From contig CM053259.1 in the NCBI GenBank assembly GCA_028583405.1, positions 17,521,594 through 17,585,593 on the forward strand: a stretch of 64,000 bases of DNA, written 5' to 3'. The translations under genes were made by a program, and so were the position numbers. Source of the stretch: Pogonophryne albipinna. Its lineage: Eukaryota; Chordata; Actinopteri; Perciformes; Artedidraconidae. This document shows positions 36,350-46,942 of this stretch, piece by piece; position 1 is the first letter of the stretch; every line of letters begins with the position of its first letter. The notes under the pieces were generated by a model. The model was not told the origin of the DNA. It saw only the letters and a list, made by a program, of their open reading frames with translations, and searched no databases.

Positions 36350-36945
36350 ATAAAACAAACACTCAGAATTACGAACAGACATAGAAGTTCCACTTAGCAA
36401 AGCGGAGGTTAAAACATTCATACAGAAATATCTATGCACAAACAACATGGCAAGAACATTGGGACATTAATGATACAGGAAGACATCTTTACTAAATTCA
36501 AATGTATGTGGGGGATGGAAGGAAGGGGGTGGGGGTTAAAAGAAGGGAAGACAATGTAATTTCTCGGATGAGAATAAGGTCATACAGGACTCTCAATCCA
36601 GGAGAAACTGTCGAACATGTTTTACTGCATTGCAGGAAATATATTACTCTGAGGAATGTGCATTTCCAGACACTGAAGAAAGCAAAATACCATGACTTTT
36701 CGCTTTCAGGGCTGTTAGGGAAAACATCAGGCAATATATATTTTGAAATTATTACGTTTCTAAGAGAAATTGATACATTTAAAATGAGAGTTGTATTTAT
36801 TTTTTATTTTCTTTCTTTTTGTTTATTATTTTTCTGCATAGTCTCTTGTCCACACTCCAGTCCAGTTGGTGGCGGTAATGCAACTACAAGTTGGTTTGCC
36901 AACCGCCAATAAACACCGAAGAAGAAGAAGAAGAAGAAGAAGAAG
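36350..36945 (+). mobile_element. 5'-truncated LINE (I/Nimb-like) with (GAA)n tail
   Basis: Coding traces include WQEHWDINDTGRHLYKIQ, GDGRKGVGVKRREDNVISRM and GETVEHVLLHC, the C-terminal end of an RNase-H/CCHC-type LINE. A 3' UTR follows with TTGGTGGCGGTAATGC and TTGGTTTGCCAACCGCCAAT and ends in a run of about nine GAA units. It is inserted between the left end of the Harbinger element and its transposase start. Clade assignment is tentative. Confidence 0.6.
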
Positions 36946-36970
36946 CATCACTGATTTGCAAAGATCGAAG

Positions 36971-38806
36971 ATGGATACGTTTTTGTTGTTATCTTTTATC
37001 CATCAATTTTTTGAGATGGAGGACGAGATAGATCGGGAGTATCGTCGGCGTCTGTCTGCTCGGAGGAGGAGGATGTACTGTCGGCGCCTTTGCAGAGGAC
37101 GACCTGCTCGGGTAGGAGAAATAATGTAGTGTTTTATTAAATGTTGGGAGAATGGGTAAGCTAGTTAAATAAGTCTTGCCGCTTGCCTTCCTTACGAGTT
37201 GCATTCTCTAATGTGAATCAAGTAAATGAAGCATCCATAATAACTCCATAGTTAGTTTGTGAGTTGTCATGATGGTTTGAATCCCCCTTGCATGCTTCCC
37301 ACGCACAATAAGCAAGCAACACTTTTCTCCCGTGTCAATGTTGCATTTAGTTTGTGCATGTTTGTAGTCGTTCTAACACTTATCGATGCGGAGAAAATGT
37401 GTAATCACATTGAAATTGTGTTTAAAAAAAATGTAAACACACACACAAGCAAATTTATAGCAGATTTGAAAAAAATAACAATTAACAAATGTCAAGTAAA
37501 CTTAAACTGCCCTCTATTCTTTATGTTATGCAGGCCCATCATTACTGCATAATTAATGCCACCGTGCCAGTCCTCCAGAGGTATTTTGCAGACGAGGACA
37601 CCCGCCCTGACTTTCGGCTGGGCAGGGAGGCCATCCAGCAGCTCCTAGTGGCGCTGAAGACGGAGAGGCAACATGGATGGGGGCCAACTCTGGAGACCCT
37701 TGTTTTTTTGTTTTGGATTGCCAGTGGCTCCGCTTACAGAGTGGTCTCCCGTGCGTTCGATGTGCCTCTGCCGTCCGTTCACCGCATTGTCCACAGGATG
37801 GTGGATGAGGTGGTGGCCGTCTTGCCCCAGTTTGTCCGTCTCCCATGCGTTGAGGACTTGCAGGTGGTTGGTGAGGGTTTTGCCCGGTTGGCTCACCACC
37901 ATGCCTTTAGCAAGGCAGCTGGGGCAATTGACGACTGCCACATCCGAATCAAATGCCCAGGTGGCCCTGATGGTCAAGACTTCTGCAACAGGAAGCTGTT
38001 CCCTTCAGTTGTGTTGCAGGCCGTCTGTGACCATCAGGGACGCTTTATTGACATTTTTGTGGGTTACCCAGGATCCGTGGATGATGCAGGGATTCTTAAG
38101 AACAGCCCCATCTACACTAGGGGGACTTACCCTCCCCCAGGGTATTTCATCCTAGCTGATGGTGGCTCCCCATGTCTGCAGGAACCCCTGGCCCTTATCA
38201 CACCATATAAGAGGCCAGTGAGAGGCATGGCAGAACAACGGTTTAATTACCATCACTCCAGGGGTCGCTCAATCATTGAGCGGGCCTTTGGGGTGCTGAA
38301 AACCCGCTTCAGGAGCATCTTTTTAGAAGCACTTGAAGTACATCCTAAGTTTGTCCCTAAGGTAATGAATCATTCTAATGTTTCTGTAGCAAATTAGTTA
38401 ATTGAAATCCTAATATCCTTATCCTGCTATACTAAGACTGTCTTAATGCCTAATTGCATAGTCACATATGATAGATACTATGCATCACACTTTGTTTTGT
38501 CCTTTCTTTGCTCTGCCTTGTGCACAGGTTGTGACAGCCTGTGTAATTTTACACAATATATGTGTCGGGGTTGGGGATGACCTACCTCCAGAAGATGCCG
38601 CCCTGGAGGAGGTCAACCAGCCACCTGCTGCGCATGAAGGTGGTGGGGAGAGTGAGAGGGGAGCAGCATGGCGTGCGGCCCTTGTCAACGAGGTGTCCGC
38701 ACTTGCTGTTGCTCCACTGGACTATGACTATTTTGCACAGGTGAAAAAAATGGCTCAAATCCCATGTCACAATCTGCTTATGTACTTGAGTAACTGTATT
38801 TTGTAA
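36971..38806 (+). CDS. PIF/Harbinger transposase (HARBI1-like nuclease)
   Basis: Three exons with GT-AG borders: 36971-37111, 37534-38361 and 38528-38806, in phase and free of stops, about 415 residues. The N-terminal exon is Arg-rich, as usual for this family. The DDE nuclease core is visible: AGAIDDCHIRI (first Asp), GYPGSVDDAGIL (second Asp) and SIIERAFGVLKTRFRS (Glu). It then runs into VVTACVILHNIC. Residues expected for catalysis are present, so the copy may still make protein. In the cell it would bind and cut transposon ends, aided by the Myb-like partner encoded at 40.2-41.0 kb. The start ATG at 36971 is chosen for its frame into exon 2; ATG 37015 is an alternative. It is a transposon gene, not the domesticated harbi1 host gene. 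Confidence 0.8.
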
Positions 38807-38944
38807 AATGATCATCTCTCCAGGACAGAACTACTAAACTAACATCAAACTTTCTCCTTCTGTATGCAGCCTTGAAAAAGTCCTGGAGGATAAGCAGCCA
38901 TAAGAAAATCATAAAATCACCATCACCAATTCTGCCTACAGGTG

Positions 38945-40050
38945 GGAGATGGACCACCTGGTGCAGGGACAACCACCTGGAGCTCAACGCTCTCAAGACA
39001 GTGGAGATGGTTGTGGACTTTAGGAAGAACGCAGCCCCACCCGCCCCCATCACTCTGTGTGACTCCCCAGTAACTGCTGTGGAGTCTTTCCGCTTCCTGG
39101 GCACCATCATCGCCTAGGAGCAGAACATCGGCTCCCTCATCAAAAAAGCCCAGCAGAGGATGTTCTTCCTGAGGCAGCTGAAGAAATTCAACCTGCCAAA
39201 GACAATGATGGTGAATTTCTACACCTCGATCATCGAGTCCATCCTCACCTCCTCCATCACCATCTGGTATGCTACAGCCAAGGATAAGGGCAGGCTGCAG
39301 CGTGTCATCCGCTCTGCAGAAAAGGTGATCGGCTGTAATCTGCCATCCCTCCACGCCTCCAGGACCCTGAGGCGGGGAGATAGTGGCCGACCCCTCCCAC
39401 CCTGGACACAAACTGTTCACCCCCCGCCCCTCTGGCAGGAGGCTGCGCTCCATCAGGACCAAAACCTCTCGCCACCTGAACAGTTCTTCCCCTCCGCTAC
39501 CGGCCTCTCAAACAAGGCCCGGCCCCCCCACCGACACTTTGCCTCAGCCATAACGCAGACTCTATTATGCATTACATTAATGCACACAATGTTCAAATAT
39601 CGCTTACTGCACACATTTCATATTTTATATTCTATCAAATCAAATCAAGTTTTATTTATATAGCACATTTATAAACGATTTTTGGTCGAGCCAAAGTGCT
39701 GTACATAAAATAAAAATAGCCTACAGGAGAGACACTTTACAGCAAATACAACAGCACAGATTGTTCAGAATATCAGTATGAGAAAAACCACACCCTCACA
39801 TCGTACAAGGAAAAACTTCCAGAGAAAACCCACAGTTTAAGGCATCTATAATTCACTGCATTCTATTTCGCTGTAAATTACTGCTTTACTTTATTGCTAT
39901 CCATCTATATTTTTTTACAGCGTTCTTAATATAGTTAGTTGTGTACTTTTTCACATTTGTTTTATATTTGATGTATGCACCATGACATCAAGTCAAATTC
40001 CTTGTACGTGTGAACCTACCTGGCAATAAACCCTGTTTCTGATTCTGAAT
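38945..40050 (+). mobile_element. Rex1-like LINE fragment (pseudogene), with nested insertion
   Basis: It encodes the end of a reverse transcriptase ORF: NHLELNALKTVEMVVDFRK, ESFRFLGTIIA, then an in-frame TAG at 39115, then LIKKAQQRMFFLRQLKKFNL and SSITIWYATAKDKGRLQRV. A frame change follows near 39375. The 3' end reads TTGGCAATAAACC-like then TTTCTGATTCTGA, the tail typical of Rex1-group LINEs. A second repeat (about 39640-39845, starting AAATCAAATCAAGTTTTATT) interrupts the 3' UTR. The copy is dead. It sits between the two Harbinger genes. Confidence 0.7.
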
Positions 40051-40196
40051 AATACAATTTGTATTCATATATCATACTTTATGTCTGCAAACCTTTTTTA
40101 CACATATTGGTGCACATTGTAGCATAAACCACAAATATCAACAAAAGAGGCAAAGTCAAAACAAGGTTCATTTTAATTACATTTTAATTCAATTAT

Positions 40197-40962
40197 TTAT
40201 TTTGGTGCAAAACGCTCTAAGAGAGCAAAGAACCTTTCAAATCTTTCTCGGGCCTCTGCTGCTCTCCTCTCTTCTGCCTCTCTCTGATAGAGGAGGTCTT
40301 CCCTTAAGAGATTAAGGAAGGGATCCTCTCTCTCCCTCTTTTTCGTTCCCCCGCCTCCTCCTCCTCCTCTCTGTCTCTCCGTGTCATCCTTGTATTTTTC
40401 CTCATCCTCATCCCCTCGACCTCTCTGACCTTCCTGGGCAGTGCTTGGCCCTGGATTGTCCTCTTTGATGGAGGCAATCAGGCCGGGGGGCAAGCCCGCC
40501 ACAGACTGCCCTAATGCCTCATCCATTAGGACAAACCAGGGCCAAGTCGCTGCCGTCGGTTTCCCGTCGTCAGTGCCCTGTCCTGAGGCGGGACACTTGC
40601 ATTCCTGAACAGTGAAGACCAAATACATACATTACATACACGCATTAATATATGAAAACATAATACATATAATCATGTCTATATAACCTCTCCCACCTTG
40701 TACTTGGTTTTCAGATTGTCCCATTTCTTTTTGGCTTGGGTGTGGGTTACCTTGCCCATAACCCCCATTTTTGCCAAAATTGTCCTATGTAAATGATAAG
40801 GAGAAAGCAGCGATTAAATTACATATTGAACAATATTTACTACCTAAACAATCTCACTTGCTTCTCACCGATAACCATTGGCGGCGGTGTCCCTACCGCC
40901 CGTGAAAAGGTGCCGGTGCTCAACACGGTGGCGTATAAATGCCTCGGTCTGTTCCTTATTCC
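40197..40962 (-). CDS. Myb/SANT-like DNA-binding partner of the PIF/Harbinger element, 5' end unresolved
   Basis: Three exons on the minus strand: 40962-40869, 40784-40697 and 40604-40197, in phase. The first two encode a trihelix/SANT (MADF-like) domain: AFIRHRVEHRHLFTGGRDTA, then ILAKMGVMGKVTHTQAKKKW and DNLKTKYK. The third carries a Pro/Gly-rich linker, a charged Glu/Lys/Arg stretch with a poly-Gly run, and an amphipathic, Arg/Glu-rich C-terminal helix ending RFERFFALLERFAPK. In this transposon group such proteins bind sub-terminal DNA and bring the transposase to the nucleus. A first exon with the ATG should lie upstream of 40962 on this strand, but I could not place it with confidence. 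No stop codons or frameshifts are seen in the part read. Confidence 0.65.
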
Positions 40963-42204
40963 CTTGAGCAAACACAAGAAACAAAAGTATGTATAATGCC
41001 TTGTGTAATTAATGAATACCAGGCCAAACACCGGCAACAGACATGAATTCTCTCTGAGTGACTAGATGGGGTGTCCTGCTATAACCCTGAAGTGAAATAA
41101 GTATTTGATACTGGAGAGTTTTTGTTTTACTCTTATCTAAAAACAGAGGGATGAAATGAGATTTCAAAGGTCTTTTTTTGAAACTGTACATCAGATTGTC
41201 CTGTTCTCTGATTGACTAGATGGGGTGTCCTGCTATCACCCTGGAGTGATTAGTCTTCGATTGACTTCGAATGACTCTTTGATTATGGACAGTTTCCATT
41301 AAATGATAATCAAAATATAGATGGACAATAGATCTAATTTGAGATTTTAAATTGTGCTTCAGAAAGTCATGTTATTTTTGGAGTGTTGTGAGATGGTGTC
41401 AACATCAATTGAAATTAGTCACCCAGTGGAAATGGACATTTTAATAATGAATGTGGTCAGATATGTCTTCATAACTGTATCCTTAAGTTGTACATTCACT
41501 CAGTTATAATTTGGTAGTTATACGTAGTTTGTTTTAAATTATTATTGATCACATTATATAGTACATATTTCTTAATTTAAGCTCCAGTATATATGAATAT
41601 GTTTGTTATGTTTTTTAGGTATATCTGTTATTGACCGAGTAAACGCTTTTATTTTGAAGGCAGTTTTTACAGGCCTCTACCGTAATGCATAGGATATTCG
41701 CGCAACGCAATACAACGTGGGGGCTGGCTTGACTGTGTTTTCCGAAGTGGAGGCTGGCTTGACCGCAGTTACTTCTCATAGGTTTTATATCGATGAGCTA
41801 GCGAACTTAAGTGAAGACATGCCATACTGACATAATTAGCCTACCTCACGATGTACCTAGCTAATTATGAACTTGCTTTACTTTCACGGAACACTTTATG
41901 GTGGTAACACATTTAACAAAGTAACACATTTACCAACACTACACATTTTCTACGCCACTGAACATACTTACATTTAAATGTGTACTGCTTCGATTCAGCC
42001 ATTTCCCGCCAAAGATTAGGGAAATTGGTCCGTGCGCAAAGAATTGTGGGTCCTTTAAAACCGCCGAGGATACACATGAGCAGCCTCGAAATTTCGTGCA
42101 ACAAAGTATTCAGCCCTCGGTAGAATTCCAAGGATCCTGTACATCGGAACAGTCCTTCGACGGGATTCAATGACGTAGCATCCGGCTGCAGTCGAATAGC
42201 CCAA

Positions 42205-42893
42205 GGCCCAATCCCAAACCACTCCCTCGACCCTACCCCTCCGTGACGGAGTGAACTCCGTCTGTAGCCACACTCGCAGCTCAACGAGGCTCCCTCCTGT
42301 CAGATGGAGGGAGTAAATACAGCAGCCAGCGCTGACAGCATCAAGTTTTGGGACGGCCTCCCCTCTCTCCGGCAGAAACAGGAAATGCCGTAACTGTATG
42401 TAACAACGGTTTCAAATCAGCATCTCTTAGACAAAAAGTTTAAATTAATAACTCAAATAAAACTCCAAAAATCTTTCATTGTGTTTCAAAGCTCTTTTAG
42501 TTTTAAACCTGATGTTTATAAGCTTCTTAGTTTTTGCAACGGTCTGTAAATATACACAACTTTATAATAAAATGCACAATTTTACCTTTTTCTAGACTAA
42601 ACACAGGTATGATCATAAGTTAAAAACATATGAGGTCATCATGAGGTTGTTAACATCGTAGTTTATCAGTGGATATTTGCTGGAACTATTTTTTAACAGC
42701 GTGACTCCGGTCAGGTAGAGACCGGTCTCAAGTCAGAATCGCTGCAGACTCGCTGTTTGAGGGCTTGATAGCCCACTCCCCCTCCACACCGCTCCACACT
42801 CGTTGCTTTGGAACAGCCCTTAATATGGCGGACCCTCCGCGTGAACGCGCAAACGGAGGGGTAGGGTGTAGGGGTGCGGTTTGGGAATGGGCC
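42205..42893. mobile_element. MITE with GGCCCAATCCCAAACC termini
   Basis: GGCCCAATCCCAAACC on the left and GGCCCATTCCCAAACC (complement) on the right are terminal inverted repeats, followed inward on both sides by CCCTACCCCTCCGT. CAA flanks both sides (42202-42204 and 42894-42896), a possible 3-bp target duplication. The other arm of the host repeat lacks this insert, which supports the borders. Confidence 0.7.
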
Positions 42894-43189
42894 CAAAAAT
42901 CAGCTCCGATCGTCTATTCCGTGACCTCTGTGTGAAACGTCACAGGGTTAAGGAATAGTGGATAGGATAATTAAAAAGTATTTAGGAGAAGAGACTGCAG
43001 TGCTTTGAGAATCCGACTGCACTTTCACTATCCGATGTATTTATGATGCGCCAGCGGACGTCATAAATGTGCGTCTGCTGTGGGGAATCTACAGTTTTCT
43101 ATACATCGGACTACATGGATGTATAATAAGAATGGCGGACTACTGTAAACGCATCAAGATACTTTGCTCCGAGCTCTGATGGTGTTGTG

Positions 43190-44714
43190 CATGGGCGTAA
43201 TTTCCACTGGGGACATGTCCCCCCCACTTTTCAAAATCCCATTTGTGTCCCCCCCCACTTTTTAAATGTGTTTATTATTTTATTTTTTACACAAGCGGTC
43301 ATCGTCACGGAGGAGAGTCTGTGTGTGTGTGTAGGGTGACCAGGTCCCAACAAACCAAATGTGGGACAAGGAGTATGTTTGTGTGGGACAATGTGGGACA
43401 CCCTCTCAACAGCTAACGGAGATTAGTAGCTGGCCGTTTCTCAATCTCGAGGATGCTGGCTTGGTAGTCGCGTACTTCCAAGTCACTTCCTTCAGAAACG
43501 AAGCAAGTATACTTCCAAGCCACGGCTTCGGAAAACGAAGAAGAATGGAACAGGCTAACAAGTGTGCCACTCTCTCTAACGGTTTCAACATAAACTGTAC
43601 CGAAAATAAATACCTCACGATGTCTATCTAATTATGAACTTGCTTTACTTTCACGGAACACATTTTTGGTGATAACAAATGTAACAAAGTAACATATTTA
43701 CCAACACATGTTCTACGCCACTACATACTTACATTTAAATGTGTGCTGCGTCGGTTCAGCCATTCTCCGCAAGGGTTTTTTAAATTGATCCGTGCGCAAA
43801 GCATTGTGGGGATTTTAAGGACACGAAGTCTACCCATGTGCAGCCTCGAAATTTCCCCCAAACCAAGGACGCGGCCTCGGTGGAATTCCAAGTATGCTGG
43901 AGATTGGAACAGTACTTCGGTGGCACTCGATGACGTAGCTAACGGAGATTAGAAGCTGTTTCAACAATAAGAAGAGGGAGAGTCCTCTCCTGTCGGACTG
44001 AGAGAGATAACGTCAGCTCAGGGAGGTAAAGGACTCTGAGTGATTAGATTGTAAACTTTAATCTAAGTTATCTCAGTGGGTCTCAAACGGTTTGGTCATC
44101 TATGTAAACACATATTTCCATGTAATATTAGTTGTATATAAAATAAATTAAGAAATCCTTCCAATGTGTAATATAGGTCAGTACAAAAATATAAAACACA
44201 GTTTGAAAGGGGAGTGATTAGTCAAATATGCATAAATAACAAGAAAGAATGCAGACTAGGTAAGATAAAGAGAGGAGAGAGGAGTTTATCAATCATTTGT
44301 TATTGGTTGTGAGCATATTCTAATGGTTTTTTGATTATTGAAATATATACAGTTCTGTTTCATATGAGTGTTGAGAACTGTATCCATAAATCTCTTAATG
44401 TTGCCCTCAAAGTGCACCAGATTGATGCATTCAACTTCAATTTAAAGAAAAAAATCTTCCCGGGGTGCATGGCCCCAGACCCCCCTAGAGGATGTGAGGT
44501 CATCACAAATAAAACAGGTTCACATGGATAGGATACTAGATAAGTGTGCACACTCATTATATACACTACACATTTTTCTTGGATTTGTTAACACTATAGT
44601 CCCTAATATATTTTTAGAAAGGCAGGAAATGGAATTAAATTGAGAAAATGTTTCATTGCGGAGGACCCCCTGTTTTGTGTCCCCCCCACTTCTCAAACCA
44701 AAGTTACACCCTTG
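43190..44714. mobile_element. hAT-type element with 8-bp target duplication
   Basis: It starts CATGGGCGTAATTT and ends TTACACCCTTG; in complement the end reads CAAGGGTGTAA, so the termini pair. The 8-bp repeat GTGTTGTG lies on both sides (43182-43189 and 44715-44722). The inverted partner arm near 48.95 kb is uninterrupted at this point. The inside has C-rich CCCCCCCACTT segments near both ends, no transposase, and a Harbinger MITE inserted at 43434. Confidence 0.88.
43434..43936. mobile_element. PIF/Harbinger-derived MITE, copy C (right end cut)
   Basis: Begins CCGTTTCTCAATCTCGAGG and is near-identical to copy B at 45609-46168 over about 500 bases, but stops at GACGTAG, before the right inverted repeat. 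A 21-bp direct repeat (AGCTAACGGAGATTAG core, one mismatch) flanks it at 43411-43431 and 43937-43957. Confidence 0.7.
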
Positions 44715-45307
44715 GTGTTGTGTTATGCTTTATGAATAGGGACAACAGAGAAACATATTCTTCATGAACGAGGTTAGAATTTAAATAAAAAAGGAAAGTG
44801 AAACTTATGCTTGTTGTCACCCTCACCCTCCGGTCCACATTAATACAAATTATCCCAATACGTATTGTGGTCTGAACAGATCTTAAAAGAAATACAAATG
44901 TATTTATTATAAACGTGTGTTAGTCCTTAACATCTATCACTGTGTATACCACCATTAAAACATCTATTAAAAGTTTAAGAAACCCCACACGAGCTGAGTA
45001 AACACTATGAAATGTTGACTTTATTTGATCATTTCAGTAAAATAACGTTAATATTATATTTTGATTATTATAGTGTTGAACGTTTAAAATAAAGCACTTT
45101 AAGTACTCACAGCAAGTTACCACATAAGTTGTAAAATGCTTAAAGGTAAAAAGTATCGTAACTTTCATGATACTAATTTCTCGGTCATAATCGGTTGTTT
45201 ACATTTTCTCCTTTCCTTTCGTAAATGAAAGTCCAGTGTTTCCTAAGCTAAAGGAGGTTATAAAGGAATTTTCAAACCTCCTTTCCTGTCATCTAGAGTA
45301 GACTCTG

Positions 45308-45603
45308 GGTGTTTCTCAATGTCGAGGACGCTTCCTTGGTAGGACATGTCTTCCTAGTCACTTCCTTCAGAAGCTAGGCAAGAATCCTTCCTGGCATTCG
45401 GAAAACGAAGAGTAGAACAGGCGAGCAAGTGTGCAGGTGTTCGTCATATGAGAGGCCCCGCCTTACATTTCTCGCTACGAAGCACGCCGGGCTCGGTAGA
45501 ATTCCAAGGAGCCTGGACATTGGAACAGTCCTTCGGCGGGACTCGATGACGTAGCATCCTTGAAATAGTGGCTCTGGAGCATCCTTCCTTGACATTGTGA
45601 AAC
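45308..45603. mobile_element. PIF/Harbinger-derived MITE, copy A
   Basis: About 296 bp, from GGTGTTTCTCAATGTCGAGG to CTTGACATTGTGAAAC. Its left 150 bases match the left end of the Harbinger element at 36170, and its right 100 bases match that element's right end before 42183. It thus looks like an internal-deletion derivative. CTCTG occurs on both sides. Confidence 0.65.
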
Positions 45604-45608
45604 TCTGC

Positions 45609-46168
45609 CCGTTTCTCAATCGCGAGGATGCTGGCTTGGTAGTCGCGTACTTCCAAGTCACTTCCTTCAGAAACGAAGCAAGTATACTTCCAAGCCACGG
45701 CTACGGAAAACGAAGAAGAATGGAACAGGCTAACAAGTGTGCCACTCTCTCTAACGGTTTCAACATAAACTGTACCAAAAATAAATACCTCACGATGTCT
45801 ATCTAATTATGAACTTGCTTTACTTTCACGGAACACATTTTTGGTGATAACAAACAAATGTAACAAAGTAACATATTTACCAACACATGTTCTACGCCAC
45901 TACATACTAACATTTAAATGTGTGCTGCGTCGGTTCAGCCATTCTCCGCAAGGGTTTTTGAAATTGGTCCATGCGCAAAGCATTGTGGGGATTTTAAGGA
46001 CGCGAAGTCTACCCATGTGCAGCCTCGAAATTTCCCCCAAACCAAGGACGCGGCCTCAGTGGAATTCCAAGTATGCTGGAGATTGGAACAGTCCTTCGGC
46101 GGCACTCGATGACGTAGCATCCTTGAAATATTGGCTTGGAAGCCAAAATCCTCGCGATTGAGAAACGG
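45609..46168. mobile_element. PIF/Harbinger-derived MITE, copy B (complete ends)
   Basis: A perfect 21-bp terminal inverted repeat beginning CCGTTTCTCAATCGCGAGG closes both ends of this 560-bp copy. Its interior (ACCTCACGATGT... to ...GACGTAGCATCC) matches the right end of the Harbinger element at about 41.85-42.18 kb. No coding capacity. Confidence 0.75.
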
Positions 46169-46864
46169 CCACCCTCTGTCTAGAGAATTCGAACAGCTGT
46201 TTTCATGGCTGCCACTGAAGTACTTCCGGGTCATTTCACTCCATTAGGAAGGTTTCTAAGCTAAACTGGGGTTGCAGTCGAATAGTCCATTTAGCTTAGG
46301 AACTTCCTAAGCTAAATGGACTATAGGAACCTTCCTAACGGAGTGAAATGACCCGGAAGTACCTCAGTGGCAGCCATGATAAGTGCCGTTCGAATTCTCT
46401 ATGATAGGAAAGGTTTCAAACTTCCTTTATAACCTCCTTTAGCTTAGGAACCACTGGACCTTCCTTTACAAAAGAAAAGGAGAAAATGCTCCCCCACAAT
46501 GCCTTGCAGCCGCAGCATTTGCCATCACACAAGTTACAACAGTCGGCCGTTCACGGAAACAATCGACTATGACCGAGAAATTATATCATGACATTTACGG
46601 TGCTTATTAAGCATTTTAAAACGTATGTGGTAACTTGCCAAAGTGCTTTGTTTTGAACGTTCATCAGTATTATAATCAAAAAGATAAATATGAACTTTAG
46701 TTTTTACTGAAATTATAAAGTCAACATTTCACAGTCTTTATGAGCTGTGTGGGGTTTGTTAAACTTTTAAAAGACGTTTGAATGGTGATATACACAGTGA
46801 TAGATGTTAACGTTTATAATAAATATATTTGTATTGATTTTAAGATCTTTTCATAGTTCATACA

Positions 46865-46942
46865 ATCATACGTATATTGGGATCATTTAGTGGGAATGCT
46901 GTTAACAGCATTCCCACTAAATGATCCCAATATACGTATGAT
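46865..46942. repeat. 78-bp perfect palindrome
   Basis: Two 39-bp arms are exact reverse complements with no spacer; the centre is GTT|AAC between 46903 and 46904. It contains the element end AGTGGGAATGCTG and its mirror image, plus flanking CGTATATTGGGATCATTT on both sides. Confidence 0.97.

Larger units (their letters stand above)
36170..42183 (+). mobile_element. PIF/Harbinger DNA transposon (two-gene), interrupted by LINEs
   Basis: The left border block (36170-36325, starting GTCGAGGACGCTTCC) and the right border block (about 41850-42183, ending in TGACGTAGCATCC) match the two ends of the short MITE at 45308-45603. This brackets a transposase on the plus strand and a Myb/SANT-like gene on the minus strand, facing each other: the standard gene pair of PIF/Harbinger elements. 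The outermost terminal bases (the GTTTCTCAAT part) are missing on both sides. The right edge is cut at the join with the next repeat. Two LINE pieces lie inside. Confidence 0.65.

Noticed and set aside
37553..37977. Minus-strand frames opposite the Harbinger transposase
   Set aside because: Shadows of the transposase reading frame, with no recognisable domain.
38923..39462. 179-codon minus-strand frame at the Rex1-like LINE
   Set aside because: Antisense of the reverse-transcriptase remnant; the plus strand shows the conserved motifs.
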